Origin: an uncultured Slackia sp.
Lineage (GTDB): Bacteria > Actinomycetota > Coriobacteriia > Coriobacteriales > Eggerthellaceae
Length of the DNA: 64,000 nucleotides
Reading direction: 5' to 3'
NCBI RefSeq assembly: GCF_934630525.1
Contig: NZ_CAKTVX010000007.1
Coordinates: 62,001-126,000 of the forward strand
In this document: positions 32,849 to 42,200 of the stretch, one piece after another
Position numbering within the stretch: the stretch's first letter is position 1
Layout: every line of letters begins with the position of its first letter
Notes under the pieces: model-generated
Told to the model about the DNA's origin: nothing
The model's input: the letters and a program-made list of their open reading frames with translations, nothing else
Database searches by the model: none
Position numbers and translations under genes: made by a program

Positions 32849-33638
32849 GCTGGTGTCTTTCGTCTCGGCGCAATCGTTCGTTTTCATTATTGCACAGCGT
32901 CATCTCGAATGCCGCTTCAAAGGCAGCGGGGGTCGGTGTGCAGCGCAGTACGTAGAATGCGACGCTGGTCAGGAGTTTGTCTAGCAAATCAAGCTGCCGG
33001 GCGGCCAAAAGCGGGTCTTTCGGCATGAGGATTTGGTTCATGATGCGAGAGACGATTTCCCCATCGTCGTTCAGGCGGGTTAGATGGTCGGCCTCGCCCT
33101 GCTCGCAACGTTCGATGAAGCAAACGGCACGAAGGGGAACGCTCGTGTTGCGCCCCCAGTTTTCCTTGCCGTTGTATGGGGTGCCGTATGCAATAAATGA
33201 ACCCGATGCGTCCTCGTTGCCAGCGCCTTCCCCGCTTTGCCATCGCAGAATGGGCTTATCGCCGTTCACCACCGTTACGCGCTCGCCTAGCGCGCGCATC
33301 CACTGCGCGATGTGCGTGCTTTTGCCCGTGCCACTTTTCGCCGTGAACGCGAAGCCTTGCCCCGCATACGAGATGATCGCCGCATGGAACAGGAACGCGT
33401 CGAAATCGAGCATTCGCGTACAAATCTTGCGGTAGAGTGCTAACGATTCGCAATATGCGGGCGAAAATGAGCCCGCTTCGTCATTCTCGGCTGCGATTTC
33501 ATCGGGCGTTGCCGCTACCGAAAAATCGCACCCATCGGGAGAGGCGTCGACAATGTAGTTCGCACAAAGCCGTTCGGTGAACGCGTAGCGGTTCTCGATG
33601 GTGATAAGAACCTCGGCAATTTGGACGCAGAACATAGG
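32838..33638 (-). CDS. HPr-kinase/PEP-carboxykinase-like P-loop protein
   Basis: 266 residues from ATG 33638, with AAGGAG upstream. The P-loop is TAKSGTGKSTHIAQW, preceded by FLFHAAIISYAGQGFAF and followed by VVNGDKPIL and YGTPYNGKENWG, as in HprK-like domains of peptide clusters. In lasso clusters such as paeninodin, such kinases phosphorylate the C-terminal Ser of the precursor. True HprK has an N-terminal DRTGG domain, which is absent here. It overlaps the PqqD gene and is divergent from the nucleotidyltransferase. A peptide-modifying kinase is the best guess. Confidence 0.8.
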   Translation of the reverse strand, partial: PMFCVQIAEVLITIENRYAFTERLCANYIVDASPDGCDFSVAATPDEIAAENDEAGSFSPAYCESLALYRKICTRMLDFDAFLFHAAIISYAGQGFAFTAKSGTGKSTHIAQWMRALGERVTVVNGDKPILRWQSGEGAGNEDASGSFIAYGTPYNGKENWGRNTSVPLRAVCFIERCEQGEADHLTRLNDDGEIVSRIMNQILMPKDPLLAARQLDLLDKLLTSVAFYVLRCTPTPAAFEAAFEMTLCNNENERLRRDERHQHEN

Positions 33639-33847
33639 CTTTGCTCCTTGGGGGGGACGGCAAGCGTGATATGGCGGCGGCATTCATGGCGTTGCGTTTA
33701 TTGCACCGTTTTCAGGCATTTTGCGCGGCGCGACCGTCGTTGTTTTATTATAAAGCGCGCTGAACGTGCGCGCGCTTGGCCGTCAAGCACGCAAGCGATT
33801 TCCACTGTTGTCACGCATGCTGCAACGAGCAGCGAGAGGAAGTGCCC

Positions 33848-35197
33848 GTGGAGCTTTCCGCTGCCGAAGAGTACGCAATCAAGATTATCGCCGCCGAGGG
33901 CGGCATGCAGCGTCCTGCAGGCGAAATGCCGGCTGCGGTTTCAGCTGCGCACGAGAGCGATTCTGCGCTCGAATTGGAGCCTGGTTTTGCGTTGGGGCCT
34001 GAACACGAACCCGCCCCGGCGTCAATGTTCGATTCTGCGCCCACGATAGCGTGCGCTGCCGAACCCGCTCTTGCGATTCCCGATGATTTGTGGCCGGCCG
34101 TGCGCGCCGAACTGATGGCGCAATCGGTTATTGGCTATCCGGCGCATGCGGTTGAATCCCTTGCACTTAAGCCCGCCGACCAGACTGAATACCTTGCGCT
34201 TGCTGGGAAAAACCTGTCGAACTGGTACAGCCTCATGATGGCGCAAGATAGCGTGCTTGCGGAATTTCGCGCGGCGGATATTCCTGTTGTCGCGCTGAAG
34301 GGAGCTGCGGCCGCAGCGCATTATCCGCAGCCAAACAGCCGCAGCATGGGCGATATCGACCTTATTGTGCCGCCCGATTATTTCGATCGGGCGTTTTCGC
34401 TCATGGAGCGCTTGGGCTGGGAAAACGATATTGAACTTGAAATCAATCCGCGCCATGCCGGTTTCAAGAAGGTGGGCTGTCCCGAAGTTGAGCTGCATCG
34501 CTTTTTCAGCACGTGCGCCAACAAGCGGCAGGCTGAGTTCCTTGACCAGGCCATATATGATGCCATTCCGCATGCGACGTTGGTCGATGTCGCGGGTTTC
34601 AAGGTGCCTGTTTTGCCGCCGCTCGAAAACGGCCTGGTGCTACTTGCACATGTTAATCAGCACTTATGCTCGGGCCTGGGGCTTCGTCAGATTCTTGATT
34701 GGCAGATGTTCGTTGCGGCACACCTCACCAATGAGTTTTGGGAAAGCGGTTTTCAGCATGCAGCACAGCAGATCGGCATGGAGAAGCTGGCCGTTACAGC
34801 AACGTCGCTTTGCCGTACGTATCTGGGGCTGCAGACGTCGGCAACGTGGTTTGATGATGCTGATGCGCAGCTTGCTGATGACTTATTGCTCTACATCATG
34901 CAAAAAGGAAACATGGGCCGCAAGGTGGAACGCGGCGCGCGCTCGACTCGCACCGTGTTGCATAACTTCCGCAATCCCGTAGCCCTGGTGCGCTACTTGT
35001 ATGAGGGCGGGCGCGTGCACTGGGCACCGGCGCGCAAGCACGCGTGGCTTGCCCCGGCTGCGTGCTTCTACCAGGTGGGGCGCATTATTCGCAAGGGTCT
35101 CGCGCGCAACGCGAGCATGAGTGAGCTCGTCACCGACGCGCGCGGTGCTCAAGAAGATATCGACCTGCTCAAACGCCTTGAGGTCACCAGGATGTAG
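33848..35197 (+). CDS. Nucleotidyltransferase-fold protein (NTP_transf_5/PF14907 type)
   Basis: 449 residues from GTG 33848 (AGAGGAAG upstream). After an acidic Ala/Glu-rich N-terminus comes ALKGAAAAAHYPQPNSRSMG then DIDLIVPP. The pair of Asp in GDIDLIV is the metal-binding signature of this nucleotidyltransferase group. HVNQHLCSGLGLRQILDWQM follows at about 285, also typical. Proteins of this family occur in lasso and other modified-peptide clusters beside HPr-kinase and PqqD genes. The role is not established. It is divergently transcribed from the kinase gene, with a shared promoter region at 33640-33845. Confidence 0.82.
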   Translation: MELSAAEEYAIKIIAAEGGMQRPAGEMPAAVSAAHESDSALELEPGFALGPEHEPAPASMFDSAPTIACAAEPALAIPDDLWPAVRAELMAQSVIGYPAHAVESLALKPADQTEYLALAGKNLSNWYSLMMAQDSVLAEFRAADIPVVALKGAAAAAHYPQPNSRSMGDIDLIVPPDYFDRAFSLMERLGWENDIELEINPRHAGFKKVGCPEVELHRFFSTCANKRQAEFLDQAIYDAIPHATLVDVAGFKVPVLPPLENGLVLLAHVNQHLCSGLGLRQILDWQMFVAAHLTNEFWESGFQHAAQQIGMEKLAVTATSLCRTYLGLQTSATWFDDADAQLADDLLLYIMQKGNMGRKVERGARSTRTVLHNFRNPVALVRYLYEGGRVHWAPARKHAWLAPAACFYQVGRIIRKGLARNASMSELVTDARGAQEDIDLLKRLEVTRM

Positions 35198-35481
35198 GAA
35201 GGCGAAGGCCAGGGAAAGTTCTTTACGTTGAATAGGGAATACCCGGCGACGACTGCAAAATCGACCCTCCAGTGGCTTTTCCGTATCGGTTTCAGCTTTG
35301 TTCCGCGAATGCAAATCCGGTTTTACGGTTGAACTGTTTAATATAAAGAGCTGGTTTTCCGCTGAAATATTTGCTCGATGTGCGCAGGTTTTACCGTGGC
35401 TTGCTTGCCCATTGCTGGCGCGCGGGTGCCTTTCCATAGTGTCAGGTCGGAAGTGTGCGGCCTTCAGCTTCAGAAGATGAG

Positions 35482-35509
35482 AAGGCCCGCGCCACCAGGC
35501 GCGGGCCTT
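35482..35509. terminator. Bidirectional terminator
   Basis: A perfect 12-bp GC-rich stem AAGGCCCGCGCC and its complement surround the loop ACCA. It lies in the convergent gap between the nucleotidyltransferase (+) and the BspA-like gene (-). A/T at the stem ends provides a short T-tract on each side. The rest of the 35198-35599 gap shows no gene. Confidence 0.7.
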
Positions 35510-35599
35510 GCCTTGCCGATGAGGGAGACGGGTTCTCGGCTGCGCCTGCGGCGGCCGGAAGCACGTCGAACCAGAACCGGCGTCCCGAGCCGATGCTCC

Positions 35600-36271
35600 T
35601 TAGCGGTTTCTCTTTCGCCATAGCCATAAGCAGGCGGCGGCACATGCTGCCACAACAACGATGCCAAGAGTCATCCAAAACCAGGGGAAGCTTGCGCCCT
35701 GCTCTTGCTCGGTCGAGCTGTCCAGCTGGGAAACCTGCTCGCTGCCCGACTCAGAAGCGGCATTGGCGGGGTCCGCCGCGTCGCCGTCAGTGTTGGATGC
35801 GGCACCAGCGGCCGCAGCGGCGGCACTGCCTGAAGTAGCTGAGCCATCCGCGTCGACGGTGGCCTCGTCGATACCGGTCGACGAATCAGAGCCGCCAACC
35901 GAGCCGCTTCCAGTGGAATCGCCTTCACCGATCGATGTACCGCCGCCGACGACGTTGGACTGGTAGTTCACCGTAATGCCAGCAGCAAAGGCCCCTTCTT
36001 CCACAGTAGTAATGGTGTCCGGCAGGTTCACCTTTTTGACGTTGTCGTTGTGAGCAAACGCACCTGCGGCGATGGTGTTCACAGGAGTGCCAGCAATACT
36101 GGCGGGCACGGTAACTTCAGCTTCCTTGCCGAAATAGTCGGTGATAGTGATGGACTCATCCGCGATGGTATAGTTCAGCGCACCCTCGGTGTAGACGGTG
36201 TCCGCAAACGCCGGAACCGCCACAGCCAGCGCCATGAGCAGCGACAGCAGCGCGGGGATGAGTTTTTTCAT
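35600..36271 (-). CDS. Membrane-anchored BspA-like leucine-rich surface protein
   Basis: 223 residues from ATG 36271 (AAGGGAG upstream). The signal peptide is MKKLIPALLSLLMALAVAVP, then AFA. A short BspA/LRR_5 module follows (VTVPASIAGTPVNTIAAGAF, KKVNLPDTITTVEEGAFAAG). A long Gly/Ser/Ala linker leads to a C-terminal membrane helix (WFWMTLGIVVVAACAAACLW) and a KRNR tail. There is no LPxTG, so the helix anchors it. It is the last gene of the surface operon that starts with the 1909-residue protein. Confidence 0.82.
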   Translation of the reverse strand: MKKLIPALLSLLMALAVAVPAFADTVYTEGALNYTIADESITITDYFGKEAEVTVPASIAGTPVNTIAAGAFAHNDNVKKVNLPDTITTVEEGAFAAGITVNYQSNVVGGGTSIGEGDSTGSGSVGGSDSSTGIDEATVDADGSATSGSAAAAAAGAASNTDGDAADPANAASESGSEQVSQLDSSTEQEQGASFPWFWMTLGIVVVAACAAACLWLWRKRNR

Positions 36272-36294
36272 AAGTCGCTCCCTTGATTTAAGCG

Positions 36295-36326
36295 CAGGGG
36301 CGTAGCCCACGCGGGCTACGCCCCTG
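36295..36326. terminator. Strong hairpin between peptide and BspA-like genes
   Basis: A perfect 14-bp stem CAGGGGCGTAGCCC and its complement surround ACGC. The T-run (TTTT) is on the plus strand, where there is no upstream plus gene. On the minus strand it separates the small peptide ORF from the BspA-like gene. It may act as a partial terminator or RNA-stabilising element that sets the peptide's expression apart from its neighbour. Confidence 0.5.
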
Positions 36327-36354
36327 TTTTAGGTTAGGGTTGGAGATGAGCGAA

Positions 36355-36468
36355 TCAGCCGAGGATATCTGGCGTGTCAATCTCATCCGGACCAGACGCC
36401 GTGATGACGTCCTCGCCGTCAATCAGAATGACCAGCATCTCCGGAGACTCATACTGTCTCTTGTCCAT
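36355..36468 (-). CDS. 37-residue candidate precursor peptide with YxxPxM leader motif
   Basis: The ATG lies two nt after the stop of the 1909-residue surface protein. GGAGG sits eight to nine nt upstream, which is strong and well placed. The peptide begins MDKRQYESPEMLVILIDGED, continues VITASG and ends PDEIDTPDILG. YESPEM (6-11) fits the YxxPxL-type motif bound by PqqD/RRE domains. A hydrophobic strand and EDVITASG follow, then an 11-residue acidic tail. I recall similar orphan peptides (YxxPxh...DVIxxSG) in gut Firmicutes and Actinobacteria. It is the most plausible substrate of the PqqD/kinase/peptidase/exporter cassette 2.5-6 kb away. This is inferred, not shown. It is not adjacent to that cassette, so an unrelated role in the surface operon is possible. 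Confidence 0.6.
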   Translation of the reverse strand: MDKRQYESPEMLVILIDGEDVITASGPDEIDTPDILG

Positions 36469-36470
36469 CC

Positions 36471-39400
36471 TTAGTTACCTCCATTATTCAGGCTGTTGTA
36501 GCTTCCAGACAGGATTTCATCTGTGTACACATACAGAACCTCGCCAGCGCTGTTCTTCAGAATCATGTAACCGCGACCGTAGAGGGTGGTATCAGCCGTC
36601 CGGACTTTACAGTTGACGCGGGTCACACCGTTCAAATCGTTGTTGTTGCCAATGGACTCATACACACCCTCGGGCACCGTACCGTCCGCCGTTAGCTTCA
36701 GGTAATCCTTGCCCGCATCGCCAGCGCAGCGACTGTCAATGCTGTACAGAACGCCCTGTTTCACTAGCTCATAACCTTCAGGCACCGCGCGCGTTGCCGT
36801 GAAGGAGATTAGATAATAGCCATTGCCAGCGTTGGTATCAACAGCCGTCATGGAAATGACAGGCTTGGCCTCGGTGGTTCCGTCGCTGTAAATAGCTTTC
36901 ACGGTCATGTCGCCGCTGGGAGCCAGTTTCAGCGTCTTAGTGTAGCCCAGAACGTTGCCGTCGTTGTCCGTCCAATAGGAAAAGGTCTTGCCCTCGATGT
37001 CCTTGGCCGTTACATTGACAAGCTGGCCAATCTTGGTATTCACGACATCATTGCTGGTGCCGTCGGGATAAACCACCGTCACCTTGCAGTCGACGCTGGG
37101 CTCCGTATAGAGCGCACGCACCTGAATGATACCGCTGTTGTTGGCCATGGCCTCACGGATCCCAGACTCCGTCATGGACCAGCCAGTGAAGGTGCAGCCC
37201 ATCTTAATGGGAGGCATGGGGAACTGGATGGTATCGCTGGCGGTGTAGGCTTTGGAGCTGATGATTTGGTCGCTGTGGGAAATGAACACTACGGTGGCCT
37301 GATTCTGGCGCGCCTTGCCGTACACAGCCTTCAGGGTCGTCTCGCTACCCATGGTGAAGGTGTAGCTCTTATTGGTTGAAACCACCTTGTTGGATGCGTT
37401 GACCCAGTACAGGAAGTTCTCCGAACCGGTGAAGTTCACCGTCACAGATGCGCCGATGGCGTACTGCTCATACAGGTAGGAATCCTGCACCGCGCCGCCG
37501 TTGACCGTGAACTCAGAAGCCGTAACGCTCAGCCAGAACTTGCCGCCGCTGACGGGCTCGTAGACCGCGATCATGGTGCAATTGTCGGTTGGCTTGACCG
37601 TGCAGGTCAGGTCGGTGCTGTACGGCGTGCCAGCATACTCGTTGACGAACCAGCCCACGAACTTGTAACCGCTGATGGCGGACGTCGTAACCGTGGTACC
37701 CTCTGCGTAGGTGATATCACTGCCGCCGCCGGACACATTGGCCACAGGACTGTCGCTGGTAGTGGTGCGGGACGTCACCTGGACAGTGAACTTACCCACC
37801 GCCACGCCGTAGGTGCCGTCGGCGTTAGTGGCGGGGACGTAACCTGTAGCGCAGTAGTTCTCGGGAACGGCAGCCGTGAAGGTGCCGCCAGAAACCGCGA
37901 TGGTGGAGTTTGCCTCGGCTGCAGCGCTGGTCACCGTCCACTTAGTAACATCAAGCGAGCCGCCCTCGATCTTTAAGGTCGAAGGATTGGGGCTCGTGAC
38001 ATCCATGTAGATTCTGCCGGTGAAGTGAGCGTCGCCGCCGATGACGGTTTCGCCAACCGTGCCCGCTTCGGTCCAGGAGTCGGTCCAAATGATGCCCGTC
38101 AGGTTGCCGCCCAGAATCTGAGCCTTGTTCCAGTTCTGAACAACAGATTGCTTGCTGGTCAGTGTGCCGCCGTTGATGGTGAGCTCGCCGTTGCTGTCGT
38201 TCTTAACAGCAATGAAGTTCTGCTGCTCGAACGTGCCGCCGTTGATGGTGAGCAACGATACATTATCCACACCGCCATTGCGGATCAAAGAAGAGCCCTT
38301 GGCGCCAGAATTGTTCAAGACGTTCGCCTGGTCAATGACCATCGTGCCATTGTTGTCAATGACGTAATAGCTCTTCTCGTTCGCGATGCCCTGATCATCA
38401 CGCTTGATGGTGCCGGTCTTGTCGGCGCTCGTGTCGGTGATGGTCACGTTGCCCTTGTTCAGGATGGCTGCGTTCGCAGTGCCTGTGCCACCGTTAAGGG
38501 TATGGCCATTCAGGTCAAGCGTGATCTGCTTCGTCGCAGCGATGGTGACATTTTCCGTGGTGTCGGTCAGCAACTGGATGGTCTTGCCCTTTGCAGCCAG
38601 ACGGATCGCATCGGTCAGCGTCTCGTACTTCTTGCTGCCGACCTGGGCAACATAGTGGCCTTCCTTGACGCCATAGGTGCCATCCGCGTTCTTGGTGGGA
38701 ATGAAGCCATCGGCGCAGTAGCCTTCGGAAATGCTCTTGTTGAAGGTACCGCCGGAGACCTCGAAATTGTCGCTAGTGGCTTTGCCAAGTGCCCAGAAAA
38801 TTCCGCTTAGCTTTTCGTTTACAAACTTACCGCCAGTGACCTTTGTGGTAGCTTCATACCCATCCACCTTGCCGGTCATAACGACCTTAGCATACGAGGA
38901 AGTATTTGTGGTCTTCTGGATAAACTCACCGCCATTGATGGTGGTATCGCCGTATACCAGAATGACCGCCGTGTAGCTCCACTTCTGCCCGAAATCGCAA
39001 GTGAACGTACCACCATTAATGGTCAGCGTAGAGCCTTCCTCGCTCTTAACGGTGTTCATGCCGCCGGTGTACGAACCGCTCTCGATGGCCAGCGTGCCCC
39101 AGTTATCGATCATGGAGGAGCCTGTGTTGCCCGCCGTGGCGGTCACATCCGCCAGCGTCAGGTTGGCATTGCTGTTCTTCGTGACCTCAATGTTGTAGTA
39201 GCCGGTGCCGCCCACAACGTTACCGTTCTTCACGGTAACGGTGCCGCCCTGCACGGAGATCGTGGACTTGCCGGAGTTGGTGTTGGTCAGGGTCTTGCCG
39301 CCCAGATCGAGGGTGATGTTCTTGCTGATGGCCACGTCTTCGGTCGCATCCGCCAGCAGCGTGACGGCCTGGCCGTCCTGAGCTGCGTCGATAGCGGCCC

Positions 39401-42200
39401 GCAGGGTGTCGCATGCCTTGACGGAGTTGCCGTCCTTGTCCATGATCTGGGCGGTCTTGCCGGCAGCTGCCGTGAAGGAGCCGTCCTCGTTCTTTGTAAT
39501 ACCAACGCCGGGAGCCGCGAAGCTGGGGGTCTTGCCGTCCACCTTCTGCTCAGGGGAGACGTTGGGGTCGAAGCCGGCGAACGTGCCACCGCCGATGGCC
39601 ACACTCGCGCTGCCGTTCACATACGCATCATCGATGCAGTTGAACAGATACTTGCTGCTACCTTCCCATTTCTGGTGCAGGTCGAAGGTGCCGCCCTTGA
39701 CGGACAGGGTGCCCTCCTGCACCTGAACCACGCTGACGTTGCCGTAGAAGGTGCCGTTTTCGATGGTCAGGTCGCCCTTCACCACGTTGATAGCGTAGCA
39801 ATCGTTCTCCTTGGCATCTATGGTGCCGTTGCCAGTGATGGTCACCTTGGCGCCATTCGTGATGGACAGGATGGCGTTAGCATTATCGCCCCAGATGTCC
39901 ACCGTGTTATGGATGGTCTTGCCGTTCAAGTCCAGCGTGATGCTCTTGCTGATGGCCAGCTGGCTATTCTGCTCGACATCACCCAGCAGGGTCACGGTCT
40001 GGCCGTTCTCAGCTGCCGCAACGGCTTCGGCCAGAGTGGCGTACTTCTTCGTGCCAATCTGCGCTACGAGAACACCTACGCCATACGTGCCGTCAGCATT
40101 TGCGATAGGAGTGCAGCCTTCAGCACACAGGTCGGCGGGCACGGCAGACGAGAACGTGCCGCCGGAAACAGCGACTGTCTTAGCGGAGTTGTCGAAATCC
40201 GACTCTTGCTTGGTTGCGGAATCCCAGGCGTAGGCCTTGATGGCCGCGTTATCACCCTTCGCCGTGAAGGTACCGCCGGTAATGGCAATCTGGCCAAGGC
40301 CCTTGTAGCCGGGGCGGTTGACGACGGAAATCGCCGCGCCGTCCTGGATGGCACCGTCGCCCTCGGTCTTTGCAACCGAGTCGCCCGACGCGGTAATCGT
40401 GCTGCCGGCGTTAACGTTCAGGTTGCCAGAGCACACCTGAACGCCCATCGTCTTCGCGTTGATCGTGGAGCTATCGATGGTCAGCGTTCCGCTGCTGGGG
40501 AAGTAAATGCCAAAGCCGTTGGGAACGTTGAGCGTGCTGTTCTTCAAAACAACGGTGTCGTTCGTGTTGTTGCCGTTCGTCTCGATGCCACTCGTGGCGG
40601 TGGTAGAGGCCTCAACGCCCTCGAACGTAAGAGTGGAGTTGTCGTAGGTGGTGGTGCCACCAGTGAGGCTGTCTTTAGCAGACGGAATCAGCCCGATGAG
40701 CTGCGAGCTCACGACTTTGCCGTTCTTCACCGTGAGCGAAGCGTCGGCATAGTTAATCTCGAATGCCGCAGAGTTTGCATCGGTTCCGGTGCAGGTCCAA
40801 GTATGTCCGTTCAGGTCAACCACTCGAGCAACGGTTCCAGAGTTGAACGTGCTGCCCGTAGTGTAGTCGCGCAGCAAGGTGATGGCTTCGCCACTTGCGG
40901 TCTGAGCCTTGAAAGCCTCGTCCATGGTGTAATAGCTGGTTTCGCCAACCTGGGCAAGGTAGGCCTTCGTCACGCCGTACGTGCCGTCGGCGTTTTGAGT
41001 AGCAGTGGAGCTTTCGACCAGATAGCGGGAAGGATCGGTGCTGAACGTGCCGCCCGTGACCTCGATAGTGGCCTTTGTGGGGTCATCGAAGCTGGTCGAA
41101 CCGTATTTGCCCGCGCCCAGCGTGCCATTGACGGTACCACCCGTGATGGACACCTTCGCCGTCTTGCCTTCGGCACCGTCGTAAGTCACCGACTCGACTT
41201 TACCGTTGACGGTGCCGCCGCTGATCGTCAGATCGCTGTTGTGACCGCCGCTGTACGTCCAGGCCGCCACTGCGCCGTTGACCGTGCCGCCCTTGATGCT
41301 AGCTCTGTGCCAGTCTTCGATGGCGTAGCTGTCGGTGGAATTCAGCGTACCGCCGTTCAGGAACAAGTCGCCGCGATCGACCTTGATTACGATGAATTCA
41401 TTCTGAGTAAACGTGCCGCCCTTGATATTCAGGCCGGGGAACTTGGCGACGCTGTCATCGCCCACGCGCACCAGAGACGCGCCCTTTCCCTCCGTGTTGC
41501 CGCTGTTGTTGGTTACGTTGCCGCTCTCGAAGGTGAGCCAGCCGCTGCCCTGAATGTCAATGACATAGTGGGAACTGACGCCGGAGTTCTCTGCGGTATC
41601 CTCACGCTTGATGGTGCCGGTCTGAGCCGCGCTACCGTCCTTGACGGTAACGCGAGCCGTAACGGTCAGCGCAGGCTTACCCTTCTCGGTGCCGCCGTTC
41701 AGGGTATAACCGTTCAGGTCGAGCGTGACATAGGGCGTGGAGATTGTGACGTTCTCCTTCGTGTCCGCCAACAATTTCACTGTTGCATTGCGCGTCGCAG
41801 CGTCAATTGCAGCCTGCAAGCTGGGATAGCTCTTGCCGTTCACTTCGGCAACGGCTGCTTCAGCGCCCTCTTCGCCAGTCTCGGCTGCAGGGGCCGCTGC
41901 TTCGCTGGTAGTCGCTTCGGCTTTTTCGGTTGTGGTTGCAGGTGCCGATGTTCCCTCGCTGGCCGTTGCATTGGCGGTGTTGCCAGCTGCTTCGGGCTGC
42001 GCGGCAAGCGTGTCGTTCGATGAGCTTGCGCCCGCTTCGGTGCCTTCTGCCTGGTCGGCAGGCTGCGCCTGCTCAACTGAGGAGGAGGTGCTCGACGCCG
42101 CGTCGTTTTCGGCGGCGAATGCTGCGGTTGGCAACATCATGGGGCACATTGCAACGCTCACCAAGACCGAGATGACTTTGTTTGCATTGCTTGTCTTCAT
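36471..42200 (-). CDS. Giant secreted beta-helix adhesin-like protein
   Basis: 1909 residues. The signal peptide is MKTSNANKVISVLVSVAMCP to AAFAAEND. A Thr/Ala/Glu-rich low-complexity segment follows (about 30-115). Five right-handed beta-helix units each open with a line such as YATLAEAVAAAENGQTVTLL, then a strand and LDLNGKTI. The units are joined by a recurrent linker (NADGTYGV). The C-terminal third has InlB/Listeria-Bacteroides-like repeats (GYKFVGWFVNEYAGTPY, GKTFSYWTDNDGNVLGYTKT). There is no LPxTG, SLH or membrane helix at the C-terminus, so how it is held at the surface is unclear. It may bind the BspA-like membrane protein two genes downstream. A likely role is host or mucin attachment. 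Confidence 0.85.
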   Translation of the reverse strand: MKTSNANKVISVLVSVAMCPMMLPTAAFAAENDAASSTSSSVEQAQPADQAEGTEAGASSSNDTLAAQPEAAGNTANATASEGTSAPATTTEKAEATTSEAAAPAAETGEEGAEAAVAEVNGKSYPSLQAAIDAATRNATVKLLADTKENVTISTPYVTLDLNGYTLNGGTEKGKPALTVTARVTVKDGSAAQTGTIKREDTAENSGVSSHYVIDIQGSGWLTFESGNVTNNSGNTEGKGASLVRVGDDSVAKFPGLNIKGGTFTQNEFIVIKVDRGDLFLNGGTLNSTDSYAIEDWHRASIKGGTVNGAVAAWTYSGGHNSDLTISGGTVNGKVESVTYDGAEGKTAKVSITGGTVNGTLGAGKYGSTSFDDPTKATIEVTGGTFSTDPSRYLVESSTATQNADGTYGVTKAYLAQVGETSYYTMDEAFKAQTASGEAITLLRDYTTGSTFNSGTVARVVDLNGHTWTCTGTDANSAAFEINYADASLTVKNGKVVSSQLIGLIPSAKDSLTGGTTTYDNSTLTFEGVEASTTATSGIETNGNNTNDTVVLKNSTLNVPNGFGIYFPSSGTLTIDSSTINAKTMGVQVCSGNLNVNAGSTITASGDSVAKTEGDGAIQDGAAISVVNRPGYKGLGQIAITGGTFTAKGDNAAIKAYAWDSATKQESDFDNSAKTVAVSGGTFSSAVPADLCAEGCTPIANADGTYGVGVLVAQIGTKKYATLAEAVAAAENGQTVTLLGDVEQNSQLAISKSITLDLNGKTIHNTVDIWGDNANAILSITNGAKVTITGNGTIDAKENDCYAINVVKGDLTIENGTFYGNVSVVQVQEGTLSVKGGTFDLHQKWEGSSKYLFNCIDDAYVNGSASVAIGGGTFAGFDPNVSPEQKVDGKTPSFAAPGVGITKNEDGSFTAAAGKTAQIMDKDGNSVKACDTLRAAIDAAQDGQAVTLLADATEDVAISKNITLDLGGKTLTNTNSGKSTISVQGGTVTVKNGNVVGGTGYYNIEVTKNSNANLTLADVTATAGNTGSSMIDNWGTLAIESGSYTGGMNTVKSEEGSTLTINGGTFTCDFGQKWSYTAVILVYGDTTINGGEFIQKTTNTSSYAKVVMTGKVDGYEATTKVTGGKFVNEKLSGIFWALGKATSDNFEVSGGTFNKSISEGYCADGFIPTKNADGTYGVKEGHYVAQVGSKKYETLTDAIRLAAKGKTIQLLTDTTENVTIAATKQITLDLNGHTLNGGTGTANAAILNKGNVTITDTSADKTGTIKRDDQGIANEKSYYVIDNNGTMVIDQANVLNNSGAKGSSLIRNGGVDNVSLLTINGGTFEQQNFIAVKNDSNGELTINGGTLTSKQSVVQNWNKAQILGGNLTGIIWTDSWTEAGTVGETVIGGDAHFTGRIYMDVTSPNPSTLKIEGGSLDVTKWTVTSAAAEANSTIAVSGGTFTAAVPENYCATGYVPATNADGTYGVAVGKFTVQVTSRTTTSDSPVANVSGGGSDITYAEGTTVTTSAISGYKFVGWFVNEYAGTPYSTDLTCTVKPTDNCTMIAVYEPVSGGKFWLSVTASEFTVNGGAVQDSYLYEQYAIGASVTVNFTGSENFLYWVNASNKVVSTNKSYTFTMGSETTLKAVYGKARQNQATVVFISHSDQIISSKAYTASDTIQFPMPPIKMGCTFTGWSMTESGIREAMANNSGIIQVRALYTEPSVDCKVTVVYPDGTSNDVVNTKIGQLVNVTAKDIEGKTFSYWTDNDGNVLGYTKTLKLAPSGDMTVKAIYSDGTTEAKPVISMTAVDTNAGNGYYLISFTATRAVPEGYELVKQGVLYSIDSRCAGDAGKDYLKLTADGTVPEGVYESIGNNNDLNGVTRVNCKVRTADTTLYGRGYMILKNSAGEVLYVYTDEILSGSYNSLNNGGN

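Noticed and set aside
36355..36468. Classical lasso peptide precursor
   Set aside because: The leader motif fits, but no cyclase or transglutaminase-like peptidase is present in the window, so a lasso assignment is not supported.
39675..42023. Long plus-strand open frame opposite the giant surface protein
   Set aside because: No domain signatures. The minus strand has a signal peptide and repeated beta-helix units in this interval.
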